This document shows positions 29,639 to 40,146 of a stretch of DNA of 64,000 nucleotides, one piece after another. Position 1 is the stretch's first letter, and every line of letters begins with the position of its first letter. This stretch comes from Picochlorum sp. 'celeri'. Lineage: Eukaryota > Chlorophyta > Trebouxiophyceae. Location: assembly GCA_010909725.1 (NCBI GenBank), contig JAACMV010000020.1:248001-312000 (forward strand), in the 5' to 3' direction. The notes under the pieces are model-generated. The model saw nothing but the letters and a program-made list of their open reading frames with translations. It searched no databases and was not told the origin of the DNA. The position numbers and the translations under genes are program-made.

Positions 29639-32600
29639 ATGGGAGTGGGGGATGGAGGAAGCCTCCCAGAGGACTATTTCGACGATGACCGCCCTCAGTT
29701 TCACATCCAACCACCAGCAGGGTGGATGAATGATCCGAATGGGCCGATTTATTACAAAGGAAGATACCATATGTACGTTAATATGCTTTAGAGAATGCGT
29801 GCGGGAAGAATACGCGTAGGGTATTCCAATACCCGCGTCGTCGGGCATTCTATTCAATTCCACTCACGGGCTGCGTATTGCGTTGCAGGTTCTACCAGTA
29901 TTTACCTGATGCATGTGAATGGGACTTTGGCATCATCTGGGGTCATGCGTATAGTGAGGATTTGGTACATTGGGAGCATTTGCCTCCTGCGTTGGTTCCC
30001 TCTCCGGACTGGGTGGATGCAGATGGATGTTTCTCTGGTTGCTGTGTGCTACGTGAAGACGGGAGTCCCATGATATTATACACTGGTGTGAGGCTGAGGA
30101 GTAATCACGAGGCTGGACCTCTTCCCCCGGTCGATCAGGATTTGGGCATGGTGTGGATTGAAAGCCAGTGTGCAGCTGTTCCAGAAGATGAGGGCGACGA
30201 GTTGCTTGTTCGGTGGAAGAAGCTCGATATTCCCTTTATAGATCTACCTCCTAAAGGAATCGATTTAACTGGATGGAGGGATCCATTCATTTGCGATCGT
30301 TCTGTGGTTACTTCAATGAACAAGGATGGGAAGACGTATTATTCCATGCTGATAGGTGCCGGTATAAAAGATAAAGGTGGGACGGCGCTTGTGTATGGAT
30401 CTTATAGCTTACATAAAGATTGGGAGCTGCTTGGTTTACTGTGTGAAGGGATTGCTGATGATACGGGTGTTGTGTGGGAGTGTCCACTGCTGGTCCCGTT
30501 GAAAAAGATTCCAAAAGGTTTACGAGCATCTACGCGACGATCGGCGCCTCTTTGGCTCTCAAAACCATCATCTGTAGCTAAGAAATTGTCAAGTGCTGAT
30601 TTAGCTCGTAGCACTGGGATGAAAAAGACTGTTGGGAGGGGTTCCCTCTATGGAAGTCAGAGTTTTGGGTCTGGAAAGCTTCCTGGTGCGCAAAGCCTTG
30701 CAGGCTTTGAATCGAGATCTCAATCTGAAAGTTCGCGTGAGATTGCGTCTAGTAGTGGTGGTGGGGGTAGTATGGAAAGGCGGAAGAATCCCAGTGTGTC
30801 CTTGTTGGCACAGAAATTGGAGGAGGTTGCTGTTTCTCAGGAGAATGATTCGGGATCTTCTGAGGCGCCGTCGATAGCAAGCAGGGTGAATTCGATGAAA
30901 CCAGATGCTGATGATTCTGATAGTTTTGAGTTTGCGAAATCTCAAGTCAGACCGATCCAGGTGGGGAGGAACCCTCGGTCTGATGTTGAAGATGCTCGTG
31001 ATGTGCTTGCTGCTACTGAATTCCCTGAGGAATCTGACTGGTACTTTTTCACAGTGTCTCCAGATGCGCCAACAAATCCAGTGTTATATTGGACTGGACA
31101 TATGGAAAAGAATTCATCGACTTGCCCCAAATTTGATATTGATAATGCCAAGGGGCCTTACAGGCTGGACCTTGGTGACATCCTGTATGCCCCAAATGTC
31201 TGCGAGGATGGGCATGGTAGGTGGGTTTTGTGGGGATGGTTGCAAGAGAGGCGAAAAGTAGGCTCGTATGCCTATGCTGGTTGCCTAACTGTTCCTCGCA
31301 TATTGCATGTCACAGATGAGGGGCGCCTCATTCAGGCACCTGCCCCTGAGATTGAAAATCTCCGGAGAACGTCTCGTGCATTCCATGCACAGCACGTGAC
31401 GGTTTATCCTGACAGTGTTTTCCCAATAAAATCTGTCAAGAGTGAGCGATTGGATGTTCAGTGTTCCATTGAAAGAGGTTCGGCTACAGCAGCAGGTCTC
31501 TTGTTCAGGTCTCATGAAGCAGAGGCTGAGGGATCCACAGCAATAATTTACGACTGGAGTAAAAACCAGTTGGAAGCAATTTTTAATGTACCAGCGAATT
31601 GGAAACCATCACATATATCAGATATGGCTGCCCATGCGCGTCAGAGATTTAGTGAAGATTCCAATGAATCCTGTGACCCAGCAGCAATGCTGTGCACGTC
31701 CCAATCTCTCAATCGGACCGGATCTTTCATGGTGCGACTATATTTGGCATATTTATTACATTGAATGATGTTTCATATATACCATGTGGGTGCAGCAATA
31801 TTATGATTCGATGAAGAAAGACTCTCCTCTCTCAAGTGACCTCCTGGACAGTCCATTTTCATCAACAGACAGTCCCAGAGGGCTGGATGTTCACGACAGC
31901 GAACTTCATCAGGACGGAATGAAAATTCAACCAGGAAGCTCTCTGTCGATGGCAATGCAAAGGAATGTATCCATGTCTAATTTTGAAAGCTTTGGGAGCT
32001 TCAGGCAGCAGCAATCAGTCCCTCGATTGTACTCAAATAGTCTAGCAGGTTCTCGAATGGACAGTTTTATGCGATCAACACCTTCAATGCTAAATCTTGC
32101 CAGTCAAGACGGTGGCGATGCCATTGAAGACGAAGATCTTGGAAACCTGCTGGAAGACCTTGCGGCCCCAATGAGAGCAGAGGAACAGGACGGCCAACAG
32201 CAGCAGCACCACGAACCACGTCGTGTAGGAGGACCGCTCGCCATGCAGCAAAACGATGTGCTTCATCTCCGCATATTCATCGACCATTCGTGTGTGGAAG
32301 TATTCACAGGATCAGGAGAAGTCCTCAGCACAAGAATTTACAGGGGAAGGGCCCCAGATCCCAACAAACCTGGCATAGATTTTGTATCCTTTGGCGGACA
32401 CTCCATCATTGAAACTGTTTCAGCATATGAATTAGATGCGTGTTGGAAGAACAAACCACCAACACCAGTCATGAGAACGTCAGGAGAGTACAACATGGCC
32501 TCAGCTCGAAGTTCTTTGGAAAGAGCATCCATGAGAAATTCCTTTAGAAATTCATTGGATCGGAATACGTTACAACAAGTAGAGAAAACTCTTAAGAGTG

Positions 32601-32656
32601 TACCGACGGAACGTATGTTTGAAGATATTCTGTCCCCTCAGTCTGGAATTGTCTAA
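29639..32656 (+). CDS. Glycoside hydrolase family 32 (beta-fructofuranosidase-like) with two Ser-rich insertions
   Basis: Three exons 29639-29772, 29889-31731, 31796-32656 (introns 116 and 64 bp), 945 residues. The five-blade propeller domain shows all three GH32 catalytic motifs: WMNDPNG (nucleophile D32), WRDPF (D176) and WECP (acid/base E242). [19 protein letters not shown] and YWTGHM support it. The C-terminal beta-sandwich is recognised by [14 protein letters not shown]. The length is far above the usual 500-650 because of Ser/charged insertions at about 255-390 and 640-800. The spliced first exon supplies WMNDPNG, so the intron is certain. No signal peptide is seen; the enzyme should act inside the cell on sucrose or a fructan. 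The exact substrate is not predictable. Confidence 0.88.
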
Positions 32657-33155
32657 CAAGGCATCATCTCCTATTTGAATCACATTTCTTCTTGGGTGCC
32701 TTCAAGACCACATTTTATTCATGTATTCATCAACGTATTCCCGTGTGTATATTATATATATATGAGATGAGTAAGACACGTTCATCATCATGATCTCAAG
32801 GTTAGAGTGCACAGGGAGGCCATATTGCCAAGCTTGGCTTTATGCATAAAATTCATATGAAGTAGGGCGCCCCCGGGGCCATGCCGAAGACTCGTGGCCA
32901 CAGAGAAAACCCTTCCAAGTATTGCTCAGCGAACCTTCCAGTACCCTGCCACTAATATACAGAATTTATCATTAAAAACCCATTGCTGTGGTTGTCAAAG
33001 ACACAAAATGCCAGATTTGTTCCAGCGATAGCAGAAGAAAACGGAATATTCTCATGGCTTGATAATTCTGCCCTCATATTATGATATGAATACACAGTGA
33101 TTGTATCACATATTCGTTGATCTAGATTGTATTGAAAATAAGGAAATCGCCTGCC
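32657..33155. other. Intergenic region, 499 bp
   Basis: Between the GH32 gene and the RING gene, same strand. Holds an alternating TA run near 32750-32763. No gene or clear element. Confidence 0.4.
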
Positions 33156-33740
33156 ATGATGGCACACGCTGCGACGAGGCATTTGACTTGGGACTACTAC
33201 AGGAGAACTTCCTCTGAGTGTACAGGCGGTATTCAGTGTGATATTCCGGTGATTCTGCTTGTCCTAGCCATATTAGGGGCACTGATATTGATATTTCTGG
33301 GGGCATATGTGATCTATAGGCATGTCAAGTACAGGAGAGCATTTGACTCTGGCAGGGTTCCAGCACAGATGCTCATCTCTGGATATTTAAGAGACTCCAC
33401 CGAGACTGGTAAGGAGGAACCAGAGAAATTCGTATTCAACGTGCACAAGGAATCATCTTCTGGAGGGAAACATGGGGATGATTCCCATGACGACTGTCCT
33501 GTCTGTCTCAAGAGCTCCAAGTCTATCAAGCGGTGGATTGCTCTGCCATGTTCACATAGTTTGTGTGAGCCATGTTTCTATAGAATTCTATCTCGGCAAC
33601 GACTTCACTCTACATGTCCATTGTGTCGTAGCTATATGGCTGAGGGAGATGGGAATAGAGGCCCAGGGGGTGGTCAAGACCAAGATGCCATCAACGATGT
33701 AGAGCTTGGGGTTGCCGATCGTTCAGAGTCAACAACGTGA
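33156..33740 (+). CDS. Single-pass membrane RING-finger protein
   Basis: 194 residues from the ATG pair at 33156; the frame extends back only to TTG. One membrane span (about 29-52, from PVILLVLAIL) follows a short N terminus without an obvious cleavable signal. Then comes a cytosolic region ending in a C3HC4 RING finger (about 117-156: CPVC, LPCSHSLCEPC, CPLC), with all eight zinc ligands. Architecture is like small membrane-anchored E3 ubiquitin ligases (ATL-like but with C3HC4 rather than H2 type and no GLD motif). The C-terminal tail is Gly/Asp-rich. Target unknown. Confidence 0.75.
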   Translation: MMAHAATRHLTWDYYRRTSSECTGGIQCDIPVILLVLAILGALILIFLGAYVIYRHVKYRRAFDSGRVPAQMLISGYLRDSTETGKEEPEKFVFNVHKESSSGGKHGDDSHDDCPVCLKSSKSIKRWIALPCSHSLCEPCFYRILSRQRLHSTCPLCRSYMAEGDGNRGPGGGQDQDAINDVELGVADRSESTT

Positions 33741-34063
33741 GGCATGGCACCACGAGTTCTGAAACCATATCTAGTGGCGCACGCGATACGGCGGCTCTAC
33801 TTCTACCTCTATGGATATGCTTCTCTAGAGGGTCTTAATTGGTATCAAAAGGGGAGATTCTTGCGAGGAAAGGAAGAAAACGAATCCGAACGTGAGGTGT
33901 CAGTGCGTCCATGTCTAGGATGGGCAGATATCTGATGTGTAGAGGTAGAAGCTGCCTCACATCTCTTGGAGTATTAGATGAAGATTCATCTAGCAATGGT
34001 ACCAGACTATATCAATGTATTCGCATTTTACAGTATTTTGTAATGAAAATTGATACATTTCGA
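33741..34063. other. Intergenic region, 323 bp
   Basis: 3' flank of the RING gene and promoter of the first cysteine-module surface protein. Short frames only; nothing recognised. Confidence 0.4.
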
Positions 34064-35148
34064 ATGGCTTCGTCAAAGCATACTGACACTATGCTACAAC
34101 CCCTACCGTGTGCCGTCGTCGCGGTGCTTTGGGCCATTACAGTCGCTCACGCGGAGGAAATTGTGAATACAAGTACGTTTACTATAATATGCAATGCATG
34201 CGGAATGATATTTATGCTGAATAAACGCAATCGCATCCCTTCCGATACCGCACGAGGCTTCACCGGTGGCGTCCGCGTCGGGATAGTGAGTCACACGAGA
34301 CAAACCGACGGGAGCGAACATTCCCTGCATGAGGATGCATTGTTTTTAGGATGTCATGTGACAAACATACCTATATAATTTGTGTACTTTCAGGAGCTGT
34401 AGAAGATAGCGGACGCTGCATATTGCAGTTCGACAGGTGGGTCATTCCAAGAGAGGGTAATCTTTTGTCACTGAATGTGTCAAGAGGGTCCAGCGACCTT
34501 GTTGGGTGCTGCCAAGAGTGCATAGAGACGAGTGGATGCAACCTTTGGATATTTTGCAATGGATTGAACGGTTGTGAGATTCCTGACGTTTTAGCGGATC
34601 GTATCAATGTGACGACGCTGGCATTCCAGGGATGCCTTCTTTGGAAGGCAGTGCCAACAACAGTGCAAGGAAAAGATGCTCTAGAGTATCTCTCATCTAA
34701 TGTTCCTAATATTGTCTCTTCTGCCGTGAATAACTTTGAGCGAAATGCGATGTTGGATGGATTTGATTATTATCCAGCACAAATTCTTCAAGACAAGGAG
34801 TTGGCACCATGTGATATTCCTGCATCATTTGGAGGGCTGGATTATTCAGCCAACAACCAAGAGTACTGCCATATTTATGAAGAATTGGAGACGGTGGCTA
34901 AAGTCTGTAGAAGTATGACAAATTGCAATGGTTTTACCTATATCCAACCGAATGGGAGTGCTGCGTATGGGCGTCTCTTGAGTGGATTGCAGGGGAACAT
35001 GCCATTGGAGACCCGCATTGATCCTTTTTCGACCACTTGGGTAGAGGAATATACTGCATCATCCCATTCAGTAAGAGCACGCATATATTGGGCTACGTGC
35101 ATTGTGTTTTGCTTTTCCATCAGTGTATCATTGTTTTCTCAGTATTGA
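34064..35148 (+). CDS. Cysteine-module (PAN/apple-like) surface protein, no cytosolic domain, possibly GPI-anchored
   Basis: Two exons 34064-34172 and 34394-35148 (intron 221 bp, phase 1), 287 residues. Exon 1 encodes a signal peptide (hydrophobic stretch ending AITVAHA). Alternative in-frame ATGs at 34043 and 34091 give the same mature protein. Module A has C75 C76, C79, C85, C91, C97, C117, with CNLWIFC in the core. Module B (about 145-250) begins GFDYYP and has a C..C..C..C pattern with CNGFTYI. The C terminus is a hydrophobic stretch (about 265-287) with no charged tail behind it, preceded by small residues TASSHS: a GPI signal or a tail-less anchor. The same modules occur in the genes at 37413 and 42106. 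PAN/apple-like is inferred from cysteine pattern. Confidence 0.72.
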
Positions 35149-35276
35149 TCATCAATTATTCATTCATCAAGCAGCATATTTGTTTTTCATACATGTTGTT
35201 TTTTAAACACACATACATTCAATACACACAGTTGAGCACAGTTTACATTTCAATGCGCATTCAATGCGGAAGTGAC

Positions 35277-36848
35277 TCAAGATTCAAATTCTAAATCTAA
35301 AATATCATCTCTTGGTAGAACAGGCACGTCCCGAAGCTGTGGGGAATGTGCCAATGCCAAATCATATCCAAAGTGAGGAATGGGATTATAATATGTATCC
35401 ATGTGCTCTGTCACGTCCCAATGTTCCCCTGTACTGCTATTTCCATGTTTCTGGACACGGCCATCTCCAAAATGATTTTCACCCCACCATCTCTGATACT
35501 TGTCTTGTCCTGGGATCTCTTGCCACGTCTCTCCATTCTTCTCTCCCACACCATGTTTGAACTCTTCCCTCCACTTATCTCCCCACTTGGTCAGTCCACC
35601 ATACCCATCGGGGCGTTCAGCCCATCGATCGGTCCATTTTACACAACCACCAAATCCATCATAGTCTTCTCCCCATGTTTCATGCCAGACATCCCCTCCA
35701 TCCCGTCCCCATTTGTCCGCCCATTTCTCTGTCTTTCCACCACTCCAGTACACTTCTGACCATTTTTCTTCCCATTCCTGCTGATTCGCAGCTCTCGCCC
35801 ATTTATGTGCATTTCTTAGTACCATTGGCTGTTTCGTCTTTTTATCGATGCTTATTTTTTCTGTCCAGGTCTCCCGCCATGCATCCCCCGAGTCATTAAT
35901 TCCATACTTTTCAGCCCCTAATTCCTTCATGCCTGACCAATCACTCACTTCCCACCATCTTTCTGTCCACGCAACAGTTCCATCCTTATTTTGACCAGAC
36001 ACTTCTGTCCATCTGTACCAGTACCCATTCTCGCCAAACTCTTCCCCACTCTCCGTTGTAGACGTCATTTCTGTCAACCCAACAGTCATTGCCTCCTCCT
36101 GCCCCAAGTCCTCCTCATAGATTTCTTCATCCTCAGACTGGAATTTCAGGGCTAAACTCTCTGGAAATAAGCTCTGAGAACCTTTGATCGATTCCTCCGG
36201 CGCTTCAGGTGCCAACGGCGACCCAGCAAACCACATCTCCTGCGGTGTCTCCGAGTCCTTCTCCTTAAACATCATCCTCGGCCCCTGCTTTTCTTTTTTC
36301 GGGGCAAGTAAAGGGCCGGCATCTACCTTTCCTCCAAACCAACCATCAAGTGACGTTCCTACAGGCGATGGTGGCGCTAGAGAAGAGCTTGAGAAACCAT
36401 CTTTTGTGTCACGCTGTGACACCCTGTTCAAAAATGCAGGCCTCTGCCTCGATTTCACAACTCCAACAGCTCCTCCATCTCCTCTCACACTGGGAGTCTC
36501 ATCCACATACTTTGACCGTATATCTTGCAGCGCCTCCGCCGCATCACGAAGCACCCCTGATGTCCTCTCAATTAATTCATCCACCTTGTCATCTGCATCT
36601 AGACCCCCACCTTGTACGGACTTTGCCGCAATAAAATCCGCAAACAGCGGCCTCGATGTCACCTCTTCAGTATAATTTTCATCTCTAGATGCAATTGCCA
36701 TCGCAAAACGCCCACGGAACCCATTCAGAGTCGCATATTTGTGCGTCAAGGGCACTGGCCCTTGCCTCACAAGAGTCGTGGTATAGCACGACGATTGCAT
36801 GGTTCTTTTCAACCGCATTCTTCCTATGGGTTTACCCACATTCTTCAT
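35277..36848 (-). CDS. ESV1/LESV-like tryptophan-rich starch-binding protein
   Basis: 523 residues, single exon. The N-terminal about 50 residues are basic and hydroxyl-rich (transit-peptide-like). A disordered middle follows. The C-terminal half (about 285-500) is built of Trp/Glu/Gly repeats such as WTERWWEVSDW, WHETWGEDYDGFGG, KWGDKWREEF and ETWQEIPGQ. It ends in HFGDGRVQKHGNSSTGEHWD and TYYNPIPHFGYD, which match the conserved end of plant EARLY STARVATION 1 and LIKE-ESV1. Those proteins bind parallel glucan helices in starch and tune granule phase and turnover. It is divergent from the kinase gene at 37413. The family call rests on the repeat pattern and the C-terminal block. Plastid or cytosolic location depends on where this alga stores starch. 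Confidence 0.83.
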   Translation of the reverse strand: MKNVGKPIGRMRLKRTMQSSCYTTTLVRQGPVPLTHKYATLNGFRGRFAMAIASRDENYTEEVTSRPLFADFIAAKSVQGGGLDADDKVDELIERTSGVLRDAAEALQDIRSKYVDETPSVRGDGGAVGVVKSRQRPAFLNRVSQRDTKDGFSSSSLAPPSPVGTSLDGWFGGKVDAGPLLAPKKEKQGPRMMFKEKDSETPQEMWFAGSPLAPEAPEESIKGSQSLFPESLALKFQSEDEEIYEEDLGQEEAMTVGLTEMTSTTESGEEFGENGYWYRWTEVSGQNKDGTVAWTERWWEVSDWSGMKELGAEKYGINDSGDAWRETWTEKISIDKKTKQPMVLRNAHKWARAANQQEWEEKWSEVYWSGGKTEKWADKWGRDGGDVWHETWGEDYDGFGGCVKWTDRWAERPDGYGGLTKWGDKWREEFKHGVGEKNGETWQEIPGQDKYQRWWGENHFGDGRVQKHGNSSTGEHWDVTEHMDTYYNPIPHFGYDLALAHSPQLRDVPVLPRDDILDLEFES

Positions 36849-37412
36849 TTCTATGAATATACATCATGCAGAACCGATCAAGAAAGGCTTCTGTACCATG
36901 TCGACACGAGCTCCATCGTCGACACTGCAAGTGCCTGGTATTGGTATTCCCATCAAACAGATCACTCGACCGAAGTCGACAATCCGATCCATTGTAGCGT
37001 TCGTTTGACATGAGAACAAGGTATTTTGGAGAAGGGTTGGAGCCCATTAGTCGAATATCTTACTTTTTGAAATGAGTATTGTAACACTGTAAGGGATTCG
37101 CGTGACCAAGCATTGCACAGGTGCGTGGCTCTTGTTCTGTTTGACAACATCGCGTTGAACTCGTTGGTCTCATATTCCTGACGCATGGTTGAAAAAAGAT
37201 TACATTGATGACTAAAAACATGATTACCATTGTCGGCGAGCCATGCTGCTCGATTTTCTACGTTGGTGTTCGGGCCCCTCCATGATTCCGGGGGGTTGGA
37301 AAGGAACGTGCGGATATCCGTTGACTGTTGGCGTTGTGTTGGTGCAGAATGAATCAAATGGTACATATGATGTTGATAATGTGATTGAAGAGGTATACGA
37401 AGAGCAGTTGTC
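36849..37412. other. Divergent promoter region, 564 bp
   Basis: Shared upstream region of the LESV-like gene (minus) and the cysteine-module receptor kinase (plus). No long dyad noticed; a few GTCGAC sites recur. Confidence 0.4.
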
Positions 37413-39854
37413 ATGGTGGGACTTGAAGTGTTGTTGATTGTGCTTGTGCTTGCAAGTATTGGGGTCCCGTGGCATGCTGTGAGTGCATCAGATGAGGTAC
37501 ATGGCGTACCACTATCGCTATGCGGGGATGGGAGAATCTTGTCGCGGAAGTTGTTGCAGCAAGTGGAGGATATTGGTACATCTCCCGAAGAGAATCGGCC
37601 TGTGGAAGTGGATTCAACAGTTCAGCTGTGCATGCCATCATTTAATACGTATTACTTCCCATTTGCGAATGGAAACAGACAAATAGTAGATCCAGTGACG
37701 AATTTGAAGGCGTCGTCGAGAGAATGTTGTGCGAGTTGCCTGGAGAATGAAAAGTGCAATGCATGGCAGTGGTGTCCAGTGGAAGTTGGATGCTCATTTG
37801 CAAACACAACGGGAAAGAAGTTGAGCAATACATCATTTCCGTATTTAGGCTGTCAGTTATTAGATTTAGAAGGATTCACGCAGTATGTGTTTGATCTATC
37901 GGATGTGAAGTCGAAGGGAGAGAATATTCCATTCATAGCTGGAGCGCCACTGAATGTGAGTGTGCCTGATGTGGATGGGTATGAGGTGTTTCCCGGTAAT
38001 GAACTCGGAAGCGCCTTTGACTTTAAATGCGATCTGTCTGGCTTTTCTGAGTCTCCCAGTATCGTAAATTTGACGGATTCTTTGGTGTATAATAGCACAG
38101 ATCAGTATGGATGTATGATCAAGGGTTCGGCAAATCTGATTGCCGCTGTGTGTTCAGAGGTTGAAGAATGTTTGGCGTTCAATTTTTATAGGAAAGGATT
38201 AGATCCTTCAAACAGTCAACCGACTCCATTTCAAGGAAGTGTGGGTATTCTGAAGACCGGGGATCTTGCAGATTCATTTGTGACAGAGGTTGAATTGAAT
38301 CCAAATGCTGCAATTTACGTGGAAGATGGGTTGCTACCGGAATCTGTGAATGTAGCAGAACAAGCTGGAGTTGTGGCGACTGACGAGACGGATACCTCGA
38401 GTGATGGGACATCGACTGTGGTCATTGCAGTTGTTGCCAGTGTCGTTGGTGTTGTTCTCATAGCTGCATTGATTGGAATGGTGTACTACATTAAACGGTA
38501 TCAGAAGATGACTCGATCTTTCCCAAGTACGAATCGATCATCAAATGATGATGAGAATAATGATAAGAATAAAGTGGGGCACATTAGAAACTCTTCAGAA
38601 GAAGACTCATCTGGAGACTTTTTAGAAGAGAGTGCAGAAGATAGTGGTTCGCCAACATCTGTAGATGTCATAGGGAGACTGCCGCGTCAGCAAACAATTG
38701 TTGTATCAGAGGTTCCGAGACCAAACGAAATGCCTTCGTTTAACCAAACTCCAGATAGATCAACTTCTCCACCTGATTCAATGCCAGCTGGCTCTTCTGC
38801 GCGTGATTTAATGGATGCATTTTCTCAAATGTATAAGCAGAGGCCAGCTGTAGACTACTTGCAATTGGGGAGTCTTTTGGAGGATGATGAAAGCAAGGCA
38901 GCAGCAGAGTTGGAAGCAGCAGTAGAAGAGAGCCGCAGAAGCTCTGCCAGTGCTAGCTCACGAACTCAGCATAGAGAAAGCACAAAAATACCATCAGTGA
39001 TTGCCCATGAATCATCTGGACTTGCCGATGCCGGGTTAGTTGATGACTGGTCTATTTTACCAGAGGAAGTTGAGGTCTGCCGGCGACCTGATGGGACATG
39101 GTGGCAGTTGGGTACTGGTGGTTTTGGAACAGTATACAAGGGATTATATCATGGTGTACACCCCGTAGCAATTAAAATTATCCACCATATAGAAGAAGAG
39201 CGACATAAAGACTCTTTCATCAGAGAAGCGTCCCTTCTGAAAGCCCTTCGCCATAAGAATGTAGTGCAGTTTTTGGGAGCCTGTTTGGATGGACCTCATG
39301 GAACAGCACTGCTTGTAACAGAGCTCATGGAGCTTGGGGACCTGTGGAGAGCTCTGTCAGCAAAAGACCCTCAAGGAGAGCGAATATTCTCCTGGTACAG
39401 CAGAGGAGCCCAATGTTTGGTTGATGTAGCGAGAGGGCTCCATTACCTTCACTCTCGAAGAGTTGTTCACTTTGATTTGAAGTCTGCAAATATTCTGCTG
39501 TCTAGAGCCGGGACAGCAAAACTTGCCGACATTGGAATGGCAAGAGTTTTGAATAAGAGTTATTTATCAGTCATCAGTGGCCTAGGAACCTTTGCCTGGA
39601 GTGCCCCTGAAGTTTTGGCTGGAAAGAGATGCACAGAAAAGGCTGACATTTTCTCATTTGGCGTGGTACTGTGGGAGATTTGCACCGGGGAGGCACCTGC
39701 TCGGGGTGACATGCGTCCATTGCAAGCGCCAGAGGATTGTCCTCAAGAGATTGTGGATTTGTATCAGGCATGTACTGCTGAAAATCCTGATGACAGGCCA
39801 ACTGCAAAAGATCTTCTTGACGCCCTTGGGCGAGTCTGCGATGTTACCAGATGA
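37413..39854 (+). CDS. Cysteine-module (PAN/apple-like) receptor kinase, TKL group
   Basis: 813 residues, single exon. Signal peptide (about 1-25), SRKLLQ (44-49), module A with C105 C106, C109, C115, C121, C127, C147 and core CNAWQWC, then module B (about 186-305, DGYEVFP, CMIKGSA). A Thr/Ser stalk, one membrane span (about 335-360), a basic flank and a 190-residue acidic/Ser linker follow. The kinase domain covers about 560-810: GTGGFG 567-572, K588, VVHFDLKS with D688, DIG 706-708 in place of DFG, and APEVL. The catalytic lysine and both aspartates are kept, so activity is likely. It is the only member of the local trio with a kinase. Ligand unknown. Several N-glycosylation sequons are extracellular. 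Confidence 0.85.
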   Translation: MVGLEVLLIVLVLASIGVPWHAVSASDEVHGVPLSLCGDGRILSRKLLQQVEDIGTSPEENRPVEVDSTVQLCMPSFNTYYFPFANGNRQIVDPVTNLKASSRECCASCLENEKCNAWQWCPVEVGCSFANTTGKKLSNTSFPYLGCQLLDLEGFTQYVFDLSDVKSKGENIPFIAGAPLNVSVPDVDGYEVFPGNELGSAFDFKCDLSGFSESPSIVNLTDSLVYNSTDQYGCMIKGSANLIAAVCSEVEECLAFNFYRKGLDPSNSQPTPFQGSVGILKTGDLADSFVTEVELNPNAAIYVEDGLLPESVNVAEQAGVVATDETDTSSDGTSTVVIAVVASVVGVVLIAALIGMVYYIKRYQKMTRSFPSTNRSSNDDENNDKNKVGHIRNSSEEDSSGDFLEESAEDSGSPTSVDVIGRLPRQQTIVVSEVPRPNEMPSFNQTPDRSTSPPDSMPAGSSARDLMDAFSQMYKQRPAVDYLQLGSLLEDDESKAAAELEAAVEESRRSSASASSRTQHRESTKIPSVIAHESSGLADAGLVDDWSILPEEVEVCRRPDGTWWQLGTGGFGTVYKGLYHGVHPVAIKIIHHIEEERHKDSFIREASLLKALRHKNVVQFLGACLDGPHGTALLVTELMELGDLWRALSAKDPQGERIFSWYSRGAQCLVDVARGLHYLHSRRVVHFDLKSANILLSRAGTAKLADIGMARVLNKSYLSVISGLGTFAWSAPEVLAGKRCTEKADIFSFGVVLWEICTGEAPARGDMRPLQAPEDCPQEIVDLYQACTAENPDDRPTAKDLLDALGRVCDVTR

Positions 39855-40050
39855 CGACCCTATACATATCTATGATTACTATTTATACAGCGCTTCCATA
39901 CGAAGAGAATAATATTTTTCGTCAAACACAATTATAGAGACGGTATTGTAAGACATTTGTAGTGAATGATTCTAAAGATTGATATATGGTGAAGAAGAAA
40001 CGACAAGCAATTAACCAAAAAGAGAAATGCAAGAGACTAGCCCCATCATC

Positions 40051-40146
40051 TGTTCTCATGTCACTTGGACATCAATACTATAGCCGGTGGGACATAGGTG
40101 TTCTCTTGTCACTTGGACATCAATACTATAGCCGGTGGGACATAGG
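40051..40146. repeat. 48-bp direct tandem duplication spanning the DUF1254 gene stop
   Basis: Two copies, 40051-40098 and 40099-40146, differ at one base (A40058 versus T40106), and seven bases of a third start follow. The unit is 16 codons and includes the last 14 codons of the minus-strand gene with its TGA. Confidence 0.93.

Noticed and set aside
31732..31795. Apparent stop codon and split in the GH32 gene
   Set aside because: A 64-bp GT-AG intron in phase 0 removes the stop and restores the frame; it is not a pseudogene.
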